From Gloeocapsopsis crepidinum LEGE 06123 (GTDB lineage Bacteria > Cyanobacteriota > Cyanobacteriia > Cyanobacteriales > Chroococcidiopsidaceae), in assembly GCF_015207655.1 (NCBI RefSeq), contig NZ_JADEWN010000046.1:1-49317 (forward strand): 49,317 bases of DNA. Direction: 5' to 3'. Each line of letters begins with the position of its first letter. Positions within the stretch are counted from its first letter, which is position 1. Both the position numbers and the translations under genes were made by a program. The notes beneath the pieces are model-generated. The model was not told the origin of the DNA. It did no database searches and saw only the letters and a program-made list of their open reading frames with translations. Shown here in pieces: positions 8,630 through 17,055 of the stretch.

Positions 8630-10933
8630 TTAATCTTTAGACTGCAATAGAAAAGTAGATGTGTATAGATGTTTAGGTATCTTTGTACAACTTAAATTCC
8701 ACTGAGAAACTTGAGAAGAACAATTATATGTATTGTTCCAATGAAATAATTCAGTTACTGGTATTGGTAAACCAATATGATAGCCTTGAGCATAATCAAT
8801 ACCTAATTGATGTAATAGCTGTATAGTTTCTGAATTAGCTACAAACTCAGCAATTGTAGAAATAGATAGCCCACGGGCGACTTCTACAATTGCTTTAACT
8901 AAGTGACGATCTAAAGTATCTTTCGCGAGATTTTTAATAAAACTACCATCTATTTTGAGGTAGTCTACTGGTAAGTGTTTGAGTTGCGAAAACGAAGAGT
9001 AACCTATGCCAAAATCATCAATAGCAAATTGGCAACCCATTTGCTTGAGCGTATTAATAAATTTACGGGCTTGAGAAAAATCAGCGATCGCAGCCGTTTC
9101 GGTAATCTCTAATATCAAAGATGCAGGATTTACCCCTGTTGTGGCAAGCTCTCTTTGAATCATCGGCAAAAGTTCGCTATCAGATAATGATTTGCCAGAA
9201 ATGTTAACTTCTAATCTCAAATCATTACCTACTTTTGCATGACTAGCAATTAAATGAATTGCTTGACGAACAACCCAGCGATCAATATGAAAAATTAATC
9301 CACAGTTCTCAGCAATTGGTAGAAATGTATTAGGACAAATAACCTCTCCATCTTTACCTAGCATCCGAATTAAAACTTCGTAGCAAGAAGTACTGTTACT
9401 TTGCAAATCTAAAATGGGTTGACAGTAGAGAACAAATAAGTCTTGCTCAAGTGCTTCGCGAATTTGATTTTTCCAGAAATTTCGCGACTGGATTTGAGCT
9501 TGCCAATGAGGATCAGGAGTGTAAAAGCTAAAACAATTGCTACCAAGTTCTTTTGATTTATACATTGCAAGATCTGCATAAGCAAGGAGTTCATCTGCAA
9601 CAACTCCATGCTCTGGAAACAGAGTAGCACCCAAGCTTGCTGTTACTCTTACTGGTTGACCATTTGCAATAACTACATGATTTTCAAGTGCATTTAAAAT
9701 CTTTTGCTGAATTAAATGAACTTGACTCATAGAAGTTTGTGGGATAAGTATGGCAAATTCATCTCCACCCAAGCGTGCCAAAATATCTTTATTTTCTACT
9801 TGCTCTTGTAGTAAAGTGGCAAGATTTCTAAGCAGATCATCTCCTGCCTTATGCCCAAAAGTGTCATTAATATCCTTAAAGTCATCTATGTCTATTAAGA
9901 TTAAGGCGCCACAATGGCGATCGCGCTGTGCTAGCTCTAAATAATACTCAAGTTGAGCTTGAAAGTAGCGGCGATTGAACAAGCCAGTTAAAGAATCGTG
10001 GTTAGCTAAGTATGAAAGTTGCGCTTCTAAACGCTTACGTTCAGTAATATCGCGAGCAATAGTAGCAACAAAATCAAGCTCCCCAGAAGTTGAGCTTTTG
10101 GCAACAACGACTTGTGAAACAGGAATTTCTTCTTTGTTGCGGTTGAGTAGTGCCATTTCTCCGTTCCAAACTCCATGTGAAAGAAGAGTAGGTACGACTT
10201 CATTAAGAAAAACTTTATTCACCCAGTTAGGGTGACAGTGAAAAACACTAAGCTGTGAAATGTCTTGTTGGGCATCTAACCCTAGCATATTTCGACCAGC
10301 TTGATTAAGATACAACGGTTTTCCTTGACTATCCGCAATTCCAACAAAGTCTGTTGTTGCTTCTAAAATTGCAGTGAAGCGGGCTTGCGCTGCTTCAGTT
10401 CGTTTGCGCTCAGTGATGTTTTCTACAGTACCTTCATAACATAATAATTCGCCATGCACGTTACGCACAGTTCGCGCATTTTCTGAGATCCAGATAGTAC
10501 TACCATCTTTGCAGTAAACTTGCGATTCAAAGCCAGATACAGCATTGTGTTGTTGTATCAAATCAACAAACTCAGCACGACGATGACGATCGACATAAAG
10601 TTGATATTCAATATCAGTTACATTTGCAATAAGTTCTGCAGGTGACTCATAACCATAAATTCTTGCTAATGCTGGATTTGCGCTGAGATACTGTCCTGTG
10701 GGTGTAGTTTGAAAAATCCCTTCACTTGCATTTTCAAAAATACTACGATACTTTTCTTCTGCTTGCCGTAGTGCTCCTTCAGTTTGTATTCGTTTTGTTA
10801 CATCGTAAGCAGAAACAACGACAGCCTGCTTTCCTATAAAAGTTAGGGAGTGGGAGGAAATTTCTACGTTAATGATAGCTCCATCTTTTTTACAGTGTCT
10901 CCAAACACCATGAGAACTCATCTCAGGCGTCAA
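8630..10933 (-). CDS. PAS-PAS-GGDEF-EAL protein (downstream half of a split gene)
   Basis: A cytoplasmic c-di-GMP signalling module of up to 767 residues. It begins with the second half of a PAS domain (1-50), then two full PAS/PAC domains (about 55-175 and 185-300), a GGDEF domain and an EAL domain. The diguanylate cyclase signature LARLGGDEFAIL is intact. The product-inhibition I-site five residues upstream reads ENKD instead of RxxD. The EAL phosphodiesterase motif is EVL, followed by the metal- and substrate-site segments EVNISGKS, LEITETA, AIDDFGIGYSS and LKIDGSF, so hydrolysis is plausible. The listed start is a TTG just after the TAA and is not a natural family start. Net direction (synthesis or breakdown) cannot be decided. 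Confidence 0.75.
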   Translation of the reverse strand: MTPEMSSHGVWRHCKKDGAIINVEISSHSLTFIGKQAVVVSAYDVTKRIQTEGALRQAEEKYRSIFENASEGIFQTTPTGQYLSANPALARIYGYESPAELIANVTDIEYQLYVDRHRRAEFVDLIQQHNAVSGFESQVYCKDGSTIWISENARTVRNVHGELLCYEGTVENITERKRTEAAQARFTAILEATTDFVGIADSQGKPLYLNQAGRNMLGLDAQQDISQLSVFHCHPNWVNKVFLNEVVPTLLSHGVWNGEMALLNRNKEEIPVSQVVVAKSSTSGELDFVATIARDITERKRLEAQLSYLANHDSLTGLFNRRYFQAQLEYYLELAQRDRHCGALILIDIDDFKDINDTFGHKAGDDLLRNLATLLQEQVENKDILARLGGDEFAILIPQTSMSQVHLIQQKILNALENHVVIANGQPVRVTASLGATLFPEHGVVADELLAYADLAMYKSKELGSNCFSFYTPDPHWQAQIQSRNFWKNQIREALEQDLFVLYCQPILDLQSNSTSCYEVLIRMLGKDGEVICPNTFLPIAENCGLIFHIDRWVVRQAIHLIASHAKVGNDLRLEVNISGKSLSDSELLPMIQRELATTGVNPASLILEITETAAIADFSQARKFINTLKQMGCQFAIDDFGIGYSSFSQLKHLPVDYLKIDGSFIKNLAKDTLDRHLVKAIVEVARGLSISTIAEFVANSETIQLLHQLGIDYAQGYHIGLPIPVTELFHWNNTYNCSSQVSQWNLSCTKIPKHLYTSTFLLQSKD

Positions 10934-10942
10934 ATATTTGAG

Positions 10943-12247
10943 TTACTGCATCAAACGGGCTATATCTTCAGGCGGACGAAGATCTTTAATCGTCATCGAT
11001 AAAAATTCATCACGTTTGTAGCCATAATGCTGAATGGCAGCATTGTTTACAGCAAGAAAAGAAAGAGTTTCAAGGTCGTACACCCACATTGGACAAGGGT
11101 GACTTTCAAATAATTCTCGGTATCTTTGTTCGCTTTCCTTGAGAGCAACTTCCGAACGCTTAAGTTCAGAAATATCGGTAATAAATCCCTCTAATCCAAG
11201 AATTTCTCCATTACTATTAAAAACTCCATTACCCTTTTCCCATAACCACTTTAGCTCACCTGACTTTGTGAAAATACGGTACTCAATGACATACGGTCGT
11301 TTTACTTCTACGGCTTTCGTAATGCTTTGTAGAACTCTAGATAAATCTTCTGGGTGGGTGATAGCGTTATACAATCCTGTAGTTCCTGTCAGCTCATCAC
11401 TTCGATAACCTGTTAATTCTAAGCAACCTTCGCTGACGTAGGTCATTGTCCAACCAGGATCATTACTACAAACAAATGCAATTCCTGGTAGTGAGTCAAT
11501 CAAAGTTGTTAATCGACGTTGACTTTCTGCTAACGCTACTTCTGTACGCAAGCGTTGTGCAGTGAAAACTTCCTGAAATTCTAAAAATAGAATAACTATA
11601 GTTGTAATGATAGTAGCTTCTGGTAGTGAAAAGTGAGTGAAATTGTTTACTACAAATGCTAACTGTTGCCCAGTATGTGTAGAAAATGCAGATTTCTCCA
11701 TATAATAGTAGGTTCCAACACTAATCGCGATCGCAGTTGCAACATAGAAAATCCACCAGTTAGATGCCACTTTTGAGATAATATGATGTTCATACCATAA
11801 TCTCAATAAGCAACCAAAACTCATACCTCCAATCAAAGTTGCTATCAACAACGAGTAATAATCAATTTGTAGTATTGGCAGTGATAACATTGGTACTCCA
11901 AAGCAGCTTACTCTTGTAAAAAACTTTTCTATAAGAGGATTAATGGTCAAGAAATAATGATATAAACTGTCAAAAATTAATATCTTAAATAAAAAAGATA
12001 TCAAGAGAATTATAACGACAACAATCAAACTGTTAATTTGCATCTGTTGTGATTGATTGTATGCTATCAAGCCTATCAAATAAATTAAGTACATACTGGT
12101 TTCTAAAGCGATCGCACTACCAATAAGTACTTCTCTACGCAAATAAAGCGTTCTCCAGAATTCTGAAGGTTCTTCTAACACAGTAGAAGCAATTGTTATG
12201 ACAGTCACTATTGAAATAATCAAATACAGATTATATGTAGCTATCAT
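10943..12247 (-). CDS. Membrane sensor with PAS domain (upstream half of a split gene)
   Basis: A 434-residue product ending at an in-frame TAA. Residues 1 to about 235 are very hydrophobic, with roughly six or seven predicted membrane spans, an arrangement like MHYT/7TM-type input modules, although no clear MHYT motif is seen. A PAS/PAC domain follows (about 248-368, ending GFITDISELKRSE), then the first half of a second PAS domain (ESEQRYRELFESHPCPMWVYD onward) that breaks off at the stop. Alone it would be a receptor without an output domain. The ATG start at 12247 precedes the first membrane span. Confidence 0.7.
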   Translation of the reverse strand: MIATYNLYLIISIVTVITIASTVLEEPSEFWRTLYLRREVLIGSAIALETSMYLIYLIGLIAYNQSQQMQINSLIVVVIILLISFLFKILIFDSLYHYFLTINPLIEKFFTRVSCFGVPMLSLPILQIDYYSLLIATLIGGMSFGCLLRLWYEHHIISKVASNWWIFYVATAIAISVGTYYYMEKSAFSTHTGQQLAFVVNNFTHFSLPEATIITTIVILFLEFQEVFTAQRLRTEVALAESQRRLTTLIDSLPGIAFVCSNDPGWTMTYVSEGCLELTGYRSDELTGTTGLYNAITHPEDLSRVLQSITKAVEVKRPYVIEYRIFTKSGELKWLWEKGNGVFNSNGEILGLEGFITDISELKRSEVALKESEQRYRELFESHPCPMWVYDLETLSFLAVNNAAIQHYGYKRDEFLSMTIKDLRPPEDIARLMQ

Positions 12248-12682
12248 GACTAGGCATTTTTATATACGTTAATACATTGCTGCACTTTCAACGTGATATT
12301 TGATTTTCCATCAAACAAATTCTTATTATTCAATTTATTTGTGCCCTATCTTGTCATCTTTTTATTCTGTGTTAGTACTGATATTAAATATGGTAATCTT
12401 AGATTTTTTAACCTCACTTAGTTGATCAATACTGCTAAGTCACTGAGATGGTAAGTAAAAAATTGGTAAACTCTCAGATTCTTTTATAATATTTTAGTTA
12501 AAGATATATAGCAAAATTGGACAAAAATGGGTGTCAATTTTCAAGAATAATAGCAGTAGTGTGCGTGGGATTAAGAAATTAATTGATACCTGGCAAAGGT
12601 ACTCGGAATTAACACGGTTTATAAATTAGCCAATAACGTGCAGAATATAGAAAGAATTACGCTTAGGTGACACAGTAAAACT
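12248..12682. other. Divergent intergenic region between the split sensor gene and ndhO
   Basis: These 435 bases are AT-rich and separate divergent genes, so they should hold promoters for both. I see a weak 6-bp inverted repeat (ACTTAG at 12416-12421 with CTAAGT at 12435-12440) but no supported operator, RNA gene or small ORF. The ndhO leader is probably long, since the nearest plausible promoter-like AT-rich stretch is about 150-200 bp upstream. Confidence 0.4.
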
Positions 12683-12898
12683 ATGGCTGTTAAAAAGGGA
12701 GACTTAGTTCGTGCCGTTCGGGAAAAGCTAGAAAGCACTTTAGAAGCTCAAGCTAGCGACGCACGTTTTCCGTCATACATTTTTGAAACTAAAGGGGAAG
12801 TTTTGGAGATTAAAGGGGATTATGCACTTGTTGTATTTGGACAAGTGCCTACTCCAAACATATGGTTGCGGGTAGATCAGCTAGAGTCATTTAAGTAA
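12683..12898 (+). CDS. ndhO: NAD(P)H-quinone oxidoreductase subunit O
   Basis: A 71-residue small subunit of the photosynthetic NDH-1 complex on the thylakoid membrane, which takes part in cyclic electron flow and respiration. The start [17 protein letters not shown] and the closing [13 protein letters not shown] segment are recognisable NdhO signatures, and the length is typical. NdhO is a peripheral hydrophilic subunit found in cyanobacteria and plants; consistent with this, no membrane span is visible. The ATG start is unambiguous. The gene stands alone, 193 bp before mdh. Confidence 0.95.
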   Translation: MAVKKGDLVRAVREKLESTLEAQASDARFPSYIFETKGEVLEIKGDYALVVFGQVPTPNIWLRVDQLESFK

Positions 12899-13091
12899 AT
12901 TGTCGATTGTTATTGATTCATTTTGTGTCTTAGTAGCAAGCAATGGGAAATTGTCTTCTACAATAATGGTCATTAGCACTCAGTGACAGTGTCTTATGAG
13001 ACTAACTGGCTAACAGCAGGTCAGTTACACTGTAGATTAGTCTACATAACACGTAAGTGACGCTTTATCTTCGGTAAATGCATTTTCATCT

Positions 13092-14069
13092 ATGCCTATC
13101 GCCTCTACTTCCTCTCATTTAGTAAATGCTTCTCCCCGCGTTACGATTGTGGGCGTCGGTAAAGTTGGTAGCACTTTAGCTCAACAAATTGGTGAGAAAA
13201 ATCTTGCTGATGTAGTGTTATTAGATGAAGTAGAGGGTTTACCTCAAGGTTTAGCGCTCGATTTGATGGAAGCAAAAGGAATATCGCAGCATAGTCGTCA
13301 GTTTATTGGCACAACAAATTATGCTGATAGTGCTGGTTCAGACATCGTAGTCATTACAGCAGGGCAACCACGTAAACCAGGGATGAGCCGAGATGCGTTG
13401 CTTAAAACCAATGCCAAAATCGTAGTTGAGACAGCAACAAATGCGATCGCTCATTCTCCTAATGCAATCTTAATTGTGGTGACTAATCCCTTAGATGTGA
13501 TGACGTATCTTGCTTGGCAAGCCACTCAACTTTCTGCCCAACGAGTAATAGGTATGGCTGGAGTTCTAGACTCAGCGCGCTTCCAGGCTTTTGTTGCGAT
13601 GGAGTTAGGCGTCAGTATTGCAGATGTACGAGCAATAGTGTTGGGTAGTCATGGCGATTTGATGGTACCTTTGCCACGCTATTCTACAGTTAATGGTGTT
13701 CCAATTACAGAGTTGATCAATGCTACAACAATCGAGCGCTTAGTAGAAAGAACTCGGAAGGGAGGCGCAGAAATTGTCGAGTTGATGCAGACAGGTAGTG
13801 CTTATTTTGCGCCTGCGGCGTCTACATTTTTAATGGTTGAAGCTATTCTACTTAATCAGTTCCGTTTAGTGCCTGTAGCAACTTATCTGCAAGGTGAATA
13901 TGGCTTGCATGACATCTTCATTGGCGTGCCTACCTTGCTTGGGGCTAGTGGTGTCGAGAAGATATTAGAACTACAACTAACAGATACAGAAATTGCTGCA
14001 TTACACTTAGCAGCGCAAGAAGTTCGACAAAATGTTGAGCAAGCACGATCGCTTGTAAAAATAAACTAA
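13092..14069 (+). CDS. mdh: Malate dehydrogenase (LDH-like type)
   Basis: This enzyme interconverts malate and oxaloacetate with NAD(H) in the cytosol. The Rossmann motif is TIVGVGKVGS near residue 18. The substrate-specificity loop reads GQPRKPGMSRDALLKTN, with arginine where lactate dehydrogenases have glutamine, which supports malate. The catalytic His lies in VLGSHGDLMVPL and its partner Asp in VLDSARF. At 325 residues it has the usual length, with about 15 extra N-terminal residues before the first strand. The start at 13092 is the first ATG in frame. ndhO lies upstream on the same strand, but the 193-bp gap suggests a separate promoter. Confidence 0.93.
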   Translation: MPIASTSSHLVNASPRVTIVGVGKVGSTLAQQIGEKNLADVVLLDEVEGLPQGLALDLMEAKGISQHSRQFIGTTNYADSAGSDIVVITAGQPRKPGMSRDALLKTNAKIVVETATNAIAHSPNAILIVVTNPLDVMTYLAWQATQLSAQRVIGMAGVLDSARFQAFVAMELGVSIADVRAIVLGSHGDLMVPLPRYSTVNGVPITELINATTIERLVERTRKGGAEIVELMQTGSAYFAPAASTFLMVEAILLNQFRLVPVATYLQGEYGLHDIFIGVPTLLGASGVEKILELQLTDTEIAALHLAAQEVRQNVEQARSLVKIN

Positions 14070-14453
14070 GTACAAAAAGTATTTTGCTTCTTAAAAAGAC
14101 ATACTTAATTTCACTGAAAATTTACGTACGTCTACGGTAGAGCAGCTTTTTTTCTATCAATATACTGAAATAAGCAGTATTTTATTGGTATTAGTACTTT
14201 GCCGTAAAAGCTTAGAGCTAATCCTACAAAGATTAAAGGATAAAGGTCTTACTTTTTAAGTATTACTGAAAAACTCCTCACCGAGTTTCCCTACTTTTCC
14301 TTATTGAGAAATTACAAATCTCAGTAGTAATCTAACAATACGTAGCAAAATCTTTACTGAATTTTCATTACTACTGTTTGATTAAACCTTAGTTTCTTTA
14401 CTCAAAATCAGGCATGCTCTAATTGTTGGTACTTATCTTATTTAAAAGTATTT
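14070..14453. other. Intergenic region downstream of mdh
   Basis: No substantial ORF is visible. One weak hairpin is present: AAACTC (14271-14276) and GAGTTT (14283-14288) around a 6-nt loop, followed by CCCTACTTTT. Its loop contains CTCACC, which superficially recalls Yfr1 RNA, but the conserved Yfr1 core is not present. Otherwise the region is AT-rich without identifiable features. Confidence 0.35.
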
Positions 14454-14624
14454 ATGAATACTATTTTCTTGCTCTATCTGGTTACTGCCTATCTCTTTTC
14501 AGGATTTGTTTGCTGGCTAGCTATATTAAAAAGCTGTAATCGGCGCTTTTCACCTCCGCGCTGGCAATGTCCTCTAATAGTGACTTTTTGGCCAATTTGG
14601 ATTATGTTTGAGATTAGAAACTAG
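14454..14624 (+). CDS. Possible small membrane protein, 56 residues
   Basis: A short ORF from ATG to TAG. It begins with a hydrophobic segment (MNTIFLLYLVTAYLFSGFVC) that could span a membrane. A basic stretch with CNRRFSPPRWQCP follows, then a second hydrophobic run (LIVTFWPIWIMF) ending in charged residues. The hydrophobic-basic-hydrophobic hairpin design and the PPRW/WPIW residues look like a real small membrane protein. The upstream sequence has no clear ribosome binding site and I do not recognise a family. It could be a chance ORF. Confidence 0.4.
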   Translation: MNTIFLLYLVTAYLFSGFVCWLAILKSCNRRFSPPRWQCPLIVTFWPIWIMFEIRN

Positions 14625-14760
14625 CAGAATTATGTCAGTGGATTAGCCATTTAGAAGCTTTACTTAAAATACATCAAATAGTAACTATTTTTTTATACTT
14701 TAATAGCAAAATATTAACTTACTACACGTCCTAGCATTTCTCTCAGAACTGAAGAATGAT

Positions 14761-15612
14761 TTATTGCTGACAGTTAGGACAAAAGTGAGAAGAACGTCCT
14801 GCTAATCTAATCCGTTGAATTGGTGTTTGGCAGATGCGACAGGGTTGTCCGGTACGGTTATAAACCCAAGCAATACCGCTGTATTTACCATTAACACCTT
14901 GTACATTCAAAAAGGTACTAAAGGTCGTCCCACCTGCTGCGAGACTTGTTTTTAATACTTGGATAATGGCATGGTGCAGCATTTCTATCTGAGATAAACT
15001 CAACTCAGTACAAAGAGTTGTTGGTTGCAGTTTACTGAGAAATAATGCTTCATCAGCGTAGATATTACCTAATCCAGCAACAAGTGCTTGGTCTAGAAGA
15101 GCAGTTTTGATTGCGCGGTGGCATTTCTTGAATTTTTGTGCTAAGTACTCGACAGAGAATTGGGGAGCAAACGGATCTAATCCTAGTCTGGCTAGACCTG
15201 TCATAACGCTTTCAGATGGAATTCCTGGTGGTACCCACCACATTTGACCAAAAGTTCGTTGGTCAACAAAGCGCAACTCTAGCCCATGAGCAAAAAAAAG
15301 TCTAACGCGAGTGTGCTTTTGTAAATCTTCGTCTTGGTTTAACCACAACAACTGACCAGTCATGCGCAAATGTACGCCCAACCAGCCAGCTGCAGCTTCT
15401 GTAGAATTTTGAGTTAGTTCAGCTAATAAGTACTTGCCATAACGATGCCAATGAGCGACCGCACTTCCTTGAATACCTGTAAGAAAGTCTGCTATAGAAA
15501 TAGGGTGGGCGATCGTGCGCTCTAATAACACATCCCCACCCATAATTTTTTTGTTCAAGGTCAGTTGATTTAGACCCTGTCGTACAGTTTCTACTTCAGG
15601 TAGTTCCGGCAC
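14761..15612 (-). CDS. mutM: Formamidopyrimidine-DNA glycosylase (Fpg/MutM)
   Basis: This base-excision repair enzyme removes 8-oxoguanine and formamidopyrimidines and cleaves the abasic site. The N-terminus MPELPEVETVRQGL carries the catalytic Pro2 and Glu3. The segment RYGKYLL holds the conserved lysine, and the C-terminal zinc finger has paired CxxC motifs (CRIC and CPNC) in the last 26 residues. The length of 283 is normal. The start is a GTG at 15612; processing of the initiator exposes the catalytic proline. The gene lies 3 bp after the psaE stop codon, so the two are almost certainly co-transcribed and possibly translationally coupled. Confidence 0.97.
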   Translation of the reverse strand: MPELPEVETVRQGLNQLTLNKKIMGGDVLLERTIAHPISIADFLTGIQGSAVAHWHRYGKYLLAELTQNSTEAAAGWLGVHLRMTGQLLWLNQDEDLQKHTRVRLFFAHGLELRFVDQRTFGQMWWVPPGIPSESVMTGLARLGLDPFAPQFSVEYLAQKFKKCHRAIKTALLDQALVAGLGNIYADEALFLSKLQPTTLCTELSLSQIEMLHHAIIQVLKTSLAAGGTTFSTFLNVQGVNGKYSGIAWVYNRTGQPCRICQTPIQRIRLAGRSSHFCPNCQQ

Positions 15613-15615
15613 AAT

Positions 15616-15996
15616 TTAACGAGAATCGGTTCCTTGGTTAGCATCACCCACTACAGTAGAACTACCTTCTCCAGACTCTGGTGCAGCTGTCGTCTTGCCT
15701 TCAGGTTTTAGCGGAGTTCCCTGACCAGTTGTCCGAGTGCGCTCATCGATGGTAGTTTGTTTACCACCGGAAGCGGATGGAGTGGCTTTTTTCGCTTTGG
15801 ATACAGGTTTTTCAATCTCTACTAGTTCTGTTTCAGAAAAGTTATTGGTGTTTACACCTGCGTAGTTGACTTTATCAAAGCGGACAATCACTGGGTAGCG
15901 AATGCCACTTTTGTCAACAGAGGCAACAACTCCTGTATCTTGAAACCAGTAGGACTCTTTGCGGAGGATTCGCACTTTTGAACCACGTTCAACCAT
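15616..15996 (-). CDS. psaE: Photosystem I subunit IV (PsaE) with a long C-terminal tail
   Basis: PsaE is a stromal/cytoplasmic peripheral subunit of photosystem I that helps dock ferredoxin and supports cyclic electron flow. Residues 1-62 form the complete SH3-like core: [38 protein letters not shown] and F-x-x-x-E-L. The remaining 64 residues are low-complexity and rich in Thr, Gly, Ser, Lys, Pro and Glu, almost doubling the protein compared with the usual 65-75 residues. The frame is open throughout, with no sign of a frameshift into neighbouring sequence. The ATG start has an AAAAGGAAAAG ribosome-binding stretch upstream. mutM follows after 3 bp. Confidence 0.95.
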   Translation of the reverse strand: MVERGSKVRILRKESYWFQDTGVVASVDKSGIRYPVIVRFDKVNYAGVNTNNFSETELVEIEKPVSKAKKATPSASGGKQTTIDERTRTTGQGTPLKPEGKTTAAPESGEGSSTVVGDANQGTDSR

Positions 15997-16049
15997 TTGT
16001 ACTTTTCCTTTTAATTATCAATGCCACTGATACGGCTAATAGATTTCAC

Positions 16050-16079
16050 TCTACAACCTGTTGTCAGCAATAAAGTCAA
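16050..16079 (-). promoter_or_regulatory. Candidate psaE promoter
   Basis: On the minus strand, TTGACT (16079-16074) and TGTAGA (16055-16050) are separated by 18 bases and lie about 55 bp upstream of the psaE ATG. The spacing fits a sigma-70-type promoter, but the -10 box is weak. This is a pattern match only. Confidence 0.3.
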
Positions 16080-16223
16080 GTATTAAGTTATTTGTCTGAC
16101 TGAGGCTATCAACTATTTTTCAGCGTACTACTCAGCAGCAACTTACTGTACTCTTCAAGCTTTAAGTTTTATGAATTTGTGATAAGTCGATCTACTCATT
16201 AATTAATGTTAAGTTATGGATTT

Positions 16224-16868
16224 TTAGTTGTCTGATGGCTCAATCCAGCGTACTGCAATAAAATGTGCCGTTTGACCCCAAGCATCGCGCGTTATCCTGA
16301 CGTTCTCCACTGCCAAGTTAAAAGGAATTGCTGTTGTGAGGTAACGTTGAGCTAATATTCCAACATTTGGTGCTAAATGAGCAGCTGTAGTTGCCGCTAA
16401 TCCTAAACCAAAAAGTTGCTCAATTGGTCCACGTGGTAAAAGCAGATGAAATCCTACAGTTAGCCCTGCCGCTAGTAAAATTCCCACAGAAAGATTCGTA
16501 CCACAACGCGGATGTATGGCTAGACTCCATTCTCCTCCTACTAGTCGTTGCAAAGCTGTTTCAACCGCGCTACTTAGAGTGGCTTGACTGAAATGACCGT
16601 AGAGATAAAATCCTTGCTCAGTAGATAATCCTCCTAGCAACTGACTCTCAGTTGAGTTTTGACTCGTATTATGTAGTTCGCTTAGTACCCATACAGTTGC
16701 ATGTTCAAGGGCATGAACCTGCCTCAGCATTACAATATCTTTTATTCTTGGAATAAAAGCTAGCTGTCTAACAATTTCTGTATCTTGGTTTTGTATAGGC
16801 TGGATTAGACTATCAAAATCACAAAAGTTGAAAATACCCTGAGAAGATTTTGTATCAGTGATATTCAT
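16224..16868 (-). CDS. DUF6391-like membrane protein
   Basis: A 214-residue protein of unknown function. The core carries LRQVHALEHATVWVLSE near residue 48, then GGLSTEQGFYLYGH and HPRCGTNLSVG, a conserved pattern I associate with cyanobacterial DUF6391 proteins. Histidines, glutamate and cysteine in these motifs could bind a metal, but that is speculation. One or two hydrophobic segments follow (ILLAAGLTVGFHLLL and GLAATTAAHLAPNVGIL). The C-terminus is a soluble strand-rich tail. The gene stands alone on the minus strand upstream of psaE with about 225 bp between them, so it probably has its own promoter. Confidence 0.65.
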   Translation of the reverse strand: MNITDTKSSQGIFNFCDFDSLIQPIQNQDTEIVRQLAFIPRIKDIVMLRQVHALEHATVWVLSELHNTSQNSTESQLLGGLSTEQGFYLYGHFSQATLSSAVETALQRLVGGEWSLAIHPRCGTNLSVGILLAAGLTVGFHLLLPRGPIEQLFGLGLAATTAAHLAPNVGILAQRYLTTAIPFNLAVENVRITRDAWGQTAHFIAVRWIEPSDN

Positions 16869-17055
16869 GGCAGCATTTCTCCAAAAGCTGCTAAGTAAAG
16901 AGTTGCCATAGGAGTTTGTTTCTAGCTGCGTGCTGGTTAAAACAGCACTACGGTGTAGTTATGCTCACATCTAACGCGCGTTGCTTTTTAGCTCATTTAG
17001 GTTTCCTACCAAATTGAGAAAGATACAAATACTATATTCACTGTACAAAATTTGA

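Larger units (their letters stand above)
8630..12247 (-). pseudogene. Membrane sensor-PAS-GGDEF-EAL gene split by an in-frame TAA
   Basis: The minus-strand reading frame runs from the ATG at 12247 to the stop at 8630 with one interruption, a TAA at 10945-10943. Reading through it keeps the same frame, and the text on both sides (LRPPEDIARLMQ, stop, LKYLTPEMSSHGVWRHCKKDG) forms one continuous PAS domain. The intact product would be about 1,205 residues: a multi-span membrane sensor, four PAS domains, GGDEF and EAL. Possible explanations are a nonsense mutation, a sequencing error or translational readthrough. The downstream half could be translated separately from the TTG at 10933 or a later ATG. 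No other frameshift or stop is seen. Confidence 0.75.

Noticed and set aside
12416-12440. Weak inverted repeat in the spacer upstream of ndhO
   Set aside because: The stem is only 6 bp in AT-rich DNA with no T run; it is not distinguishable from chance.
14271-14288. Hairpin with a CTCACC loop reminiscent of Yfr1 RNA
   Set aside because: The Yfr1 core ACTCCTCACAC is not complete, the flanking stems are missing, and the gene context differs.
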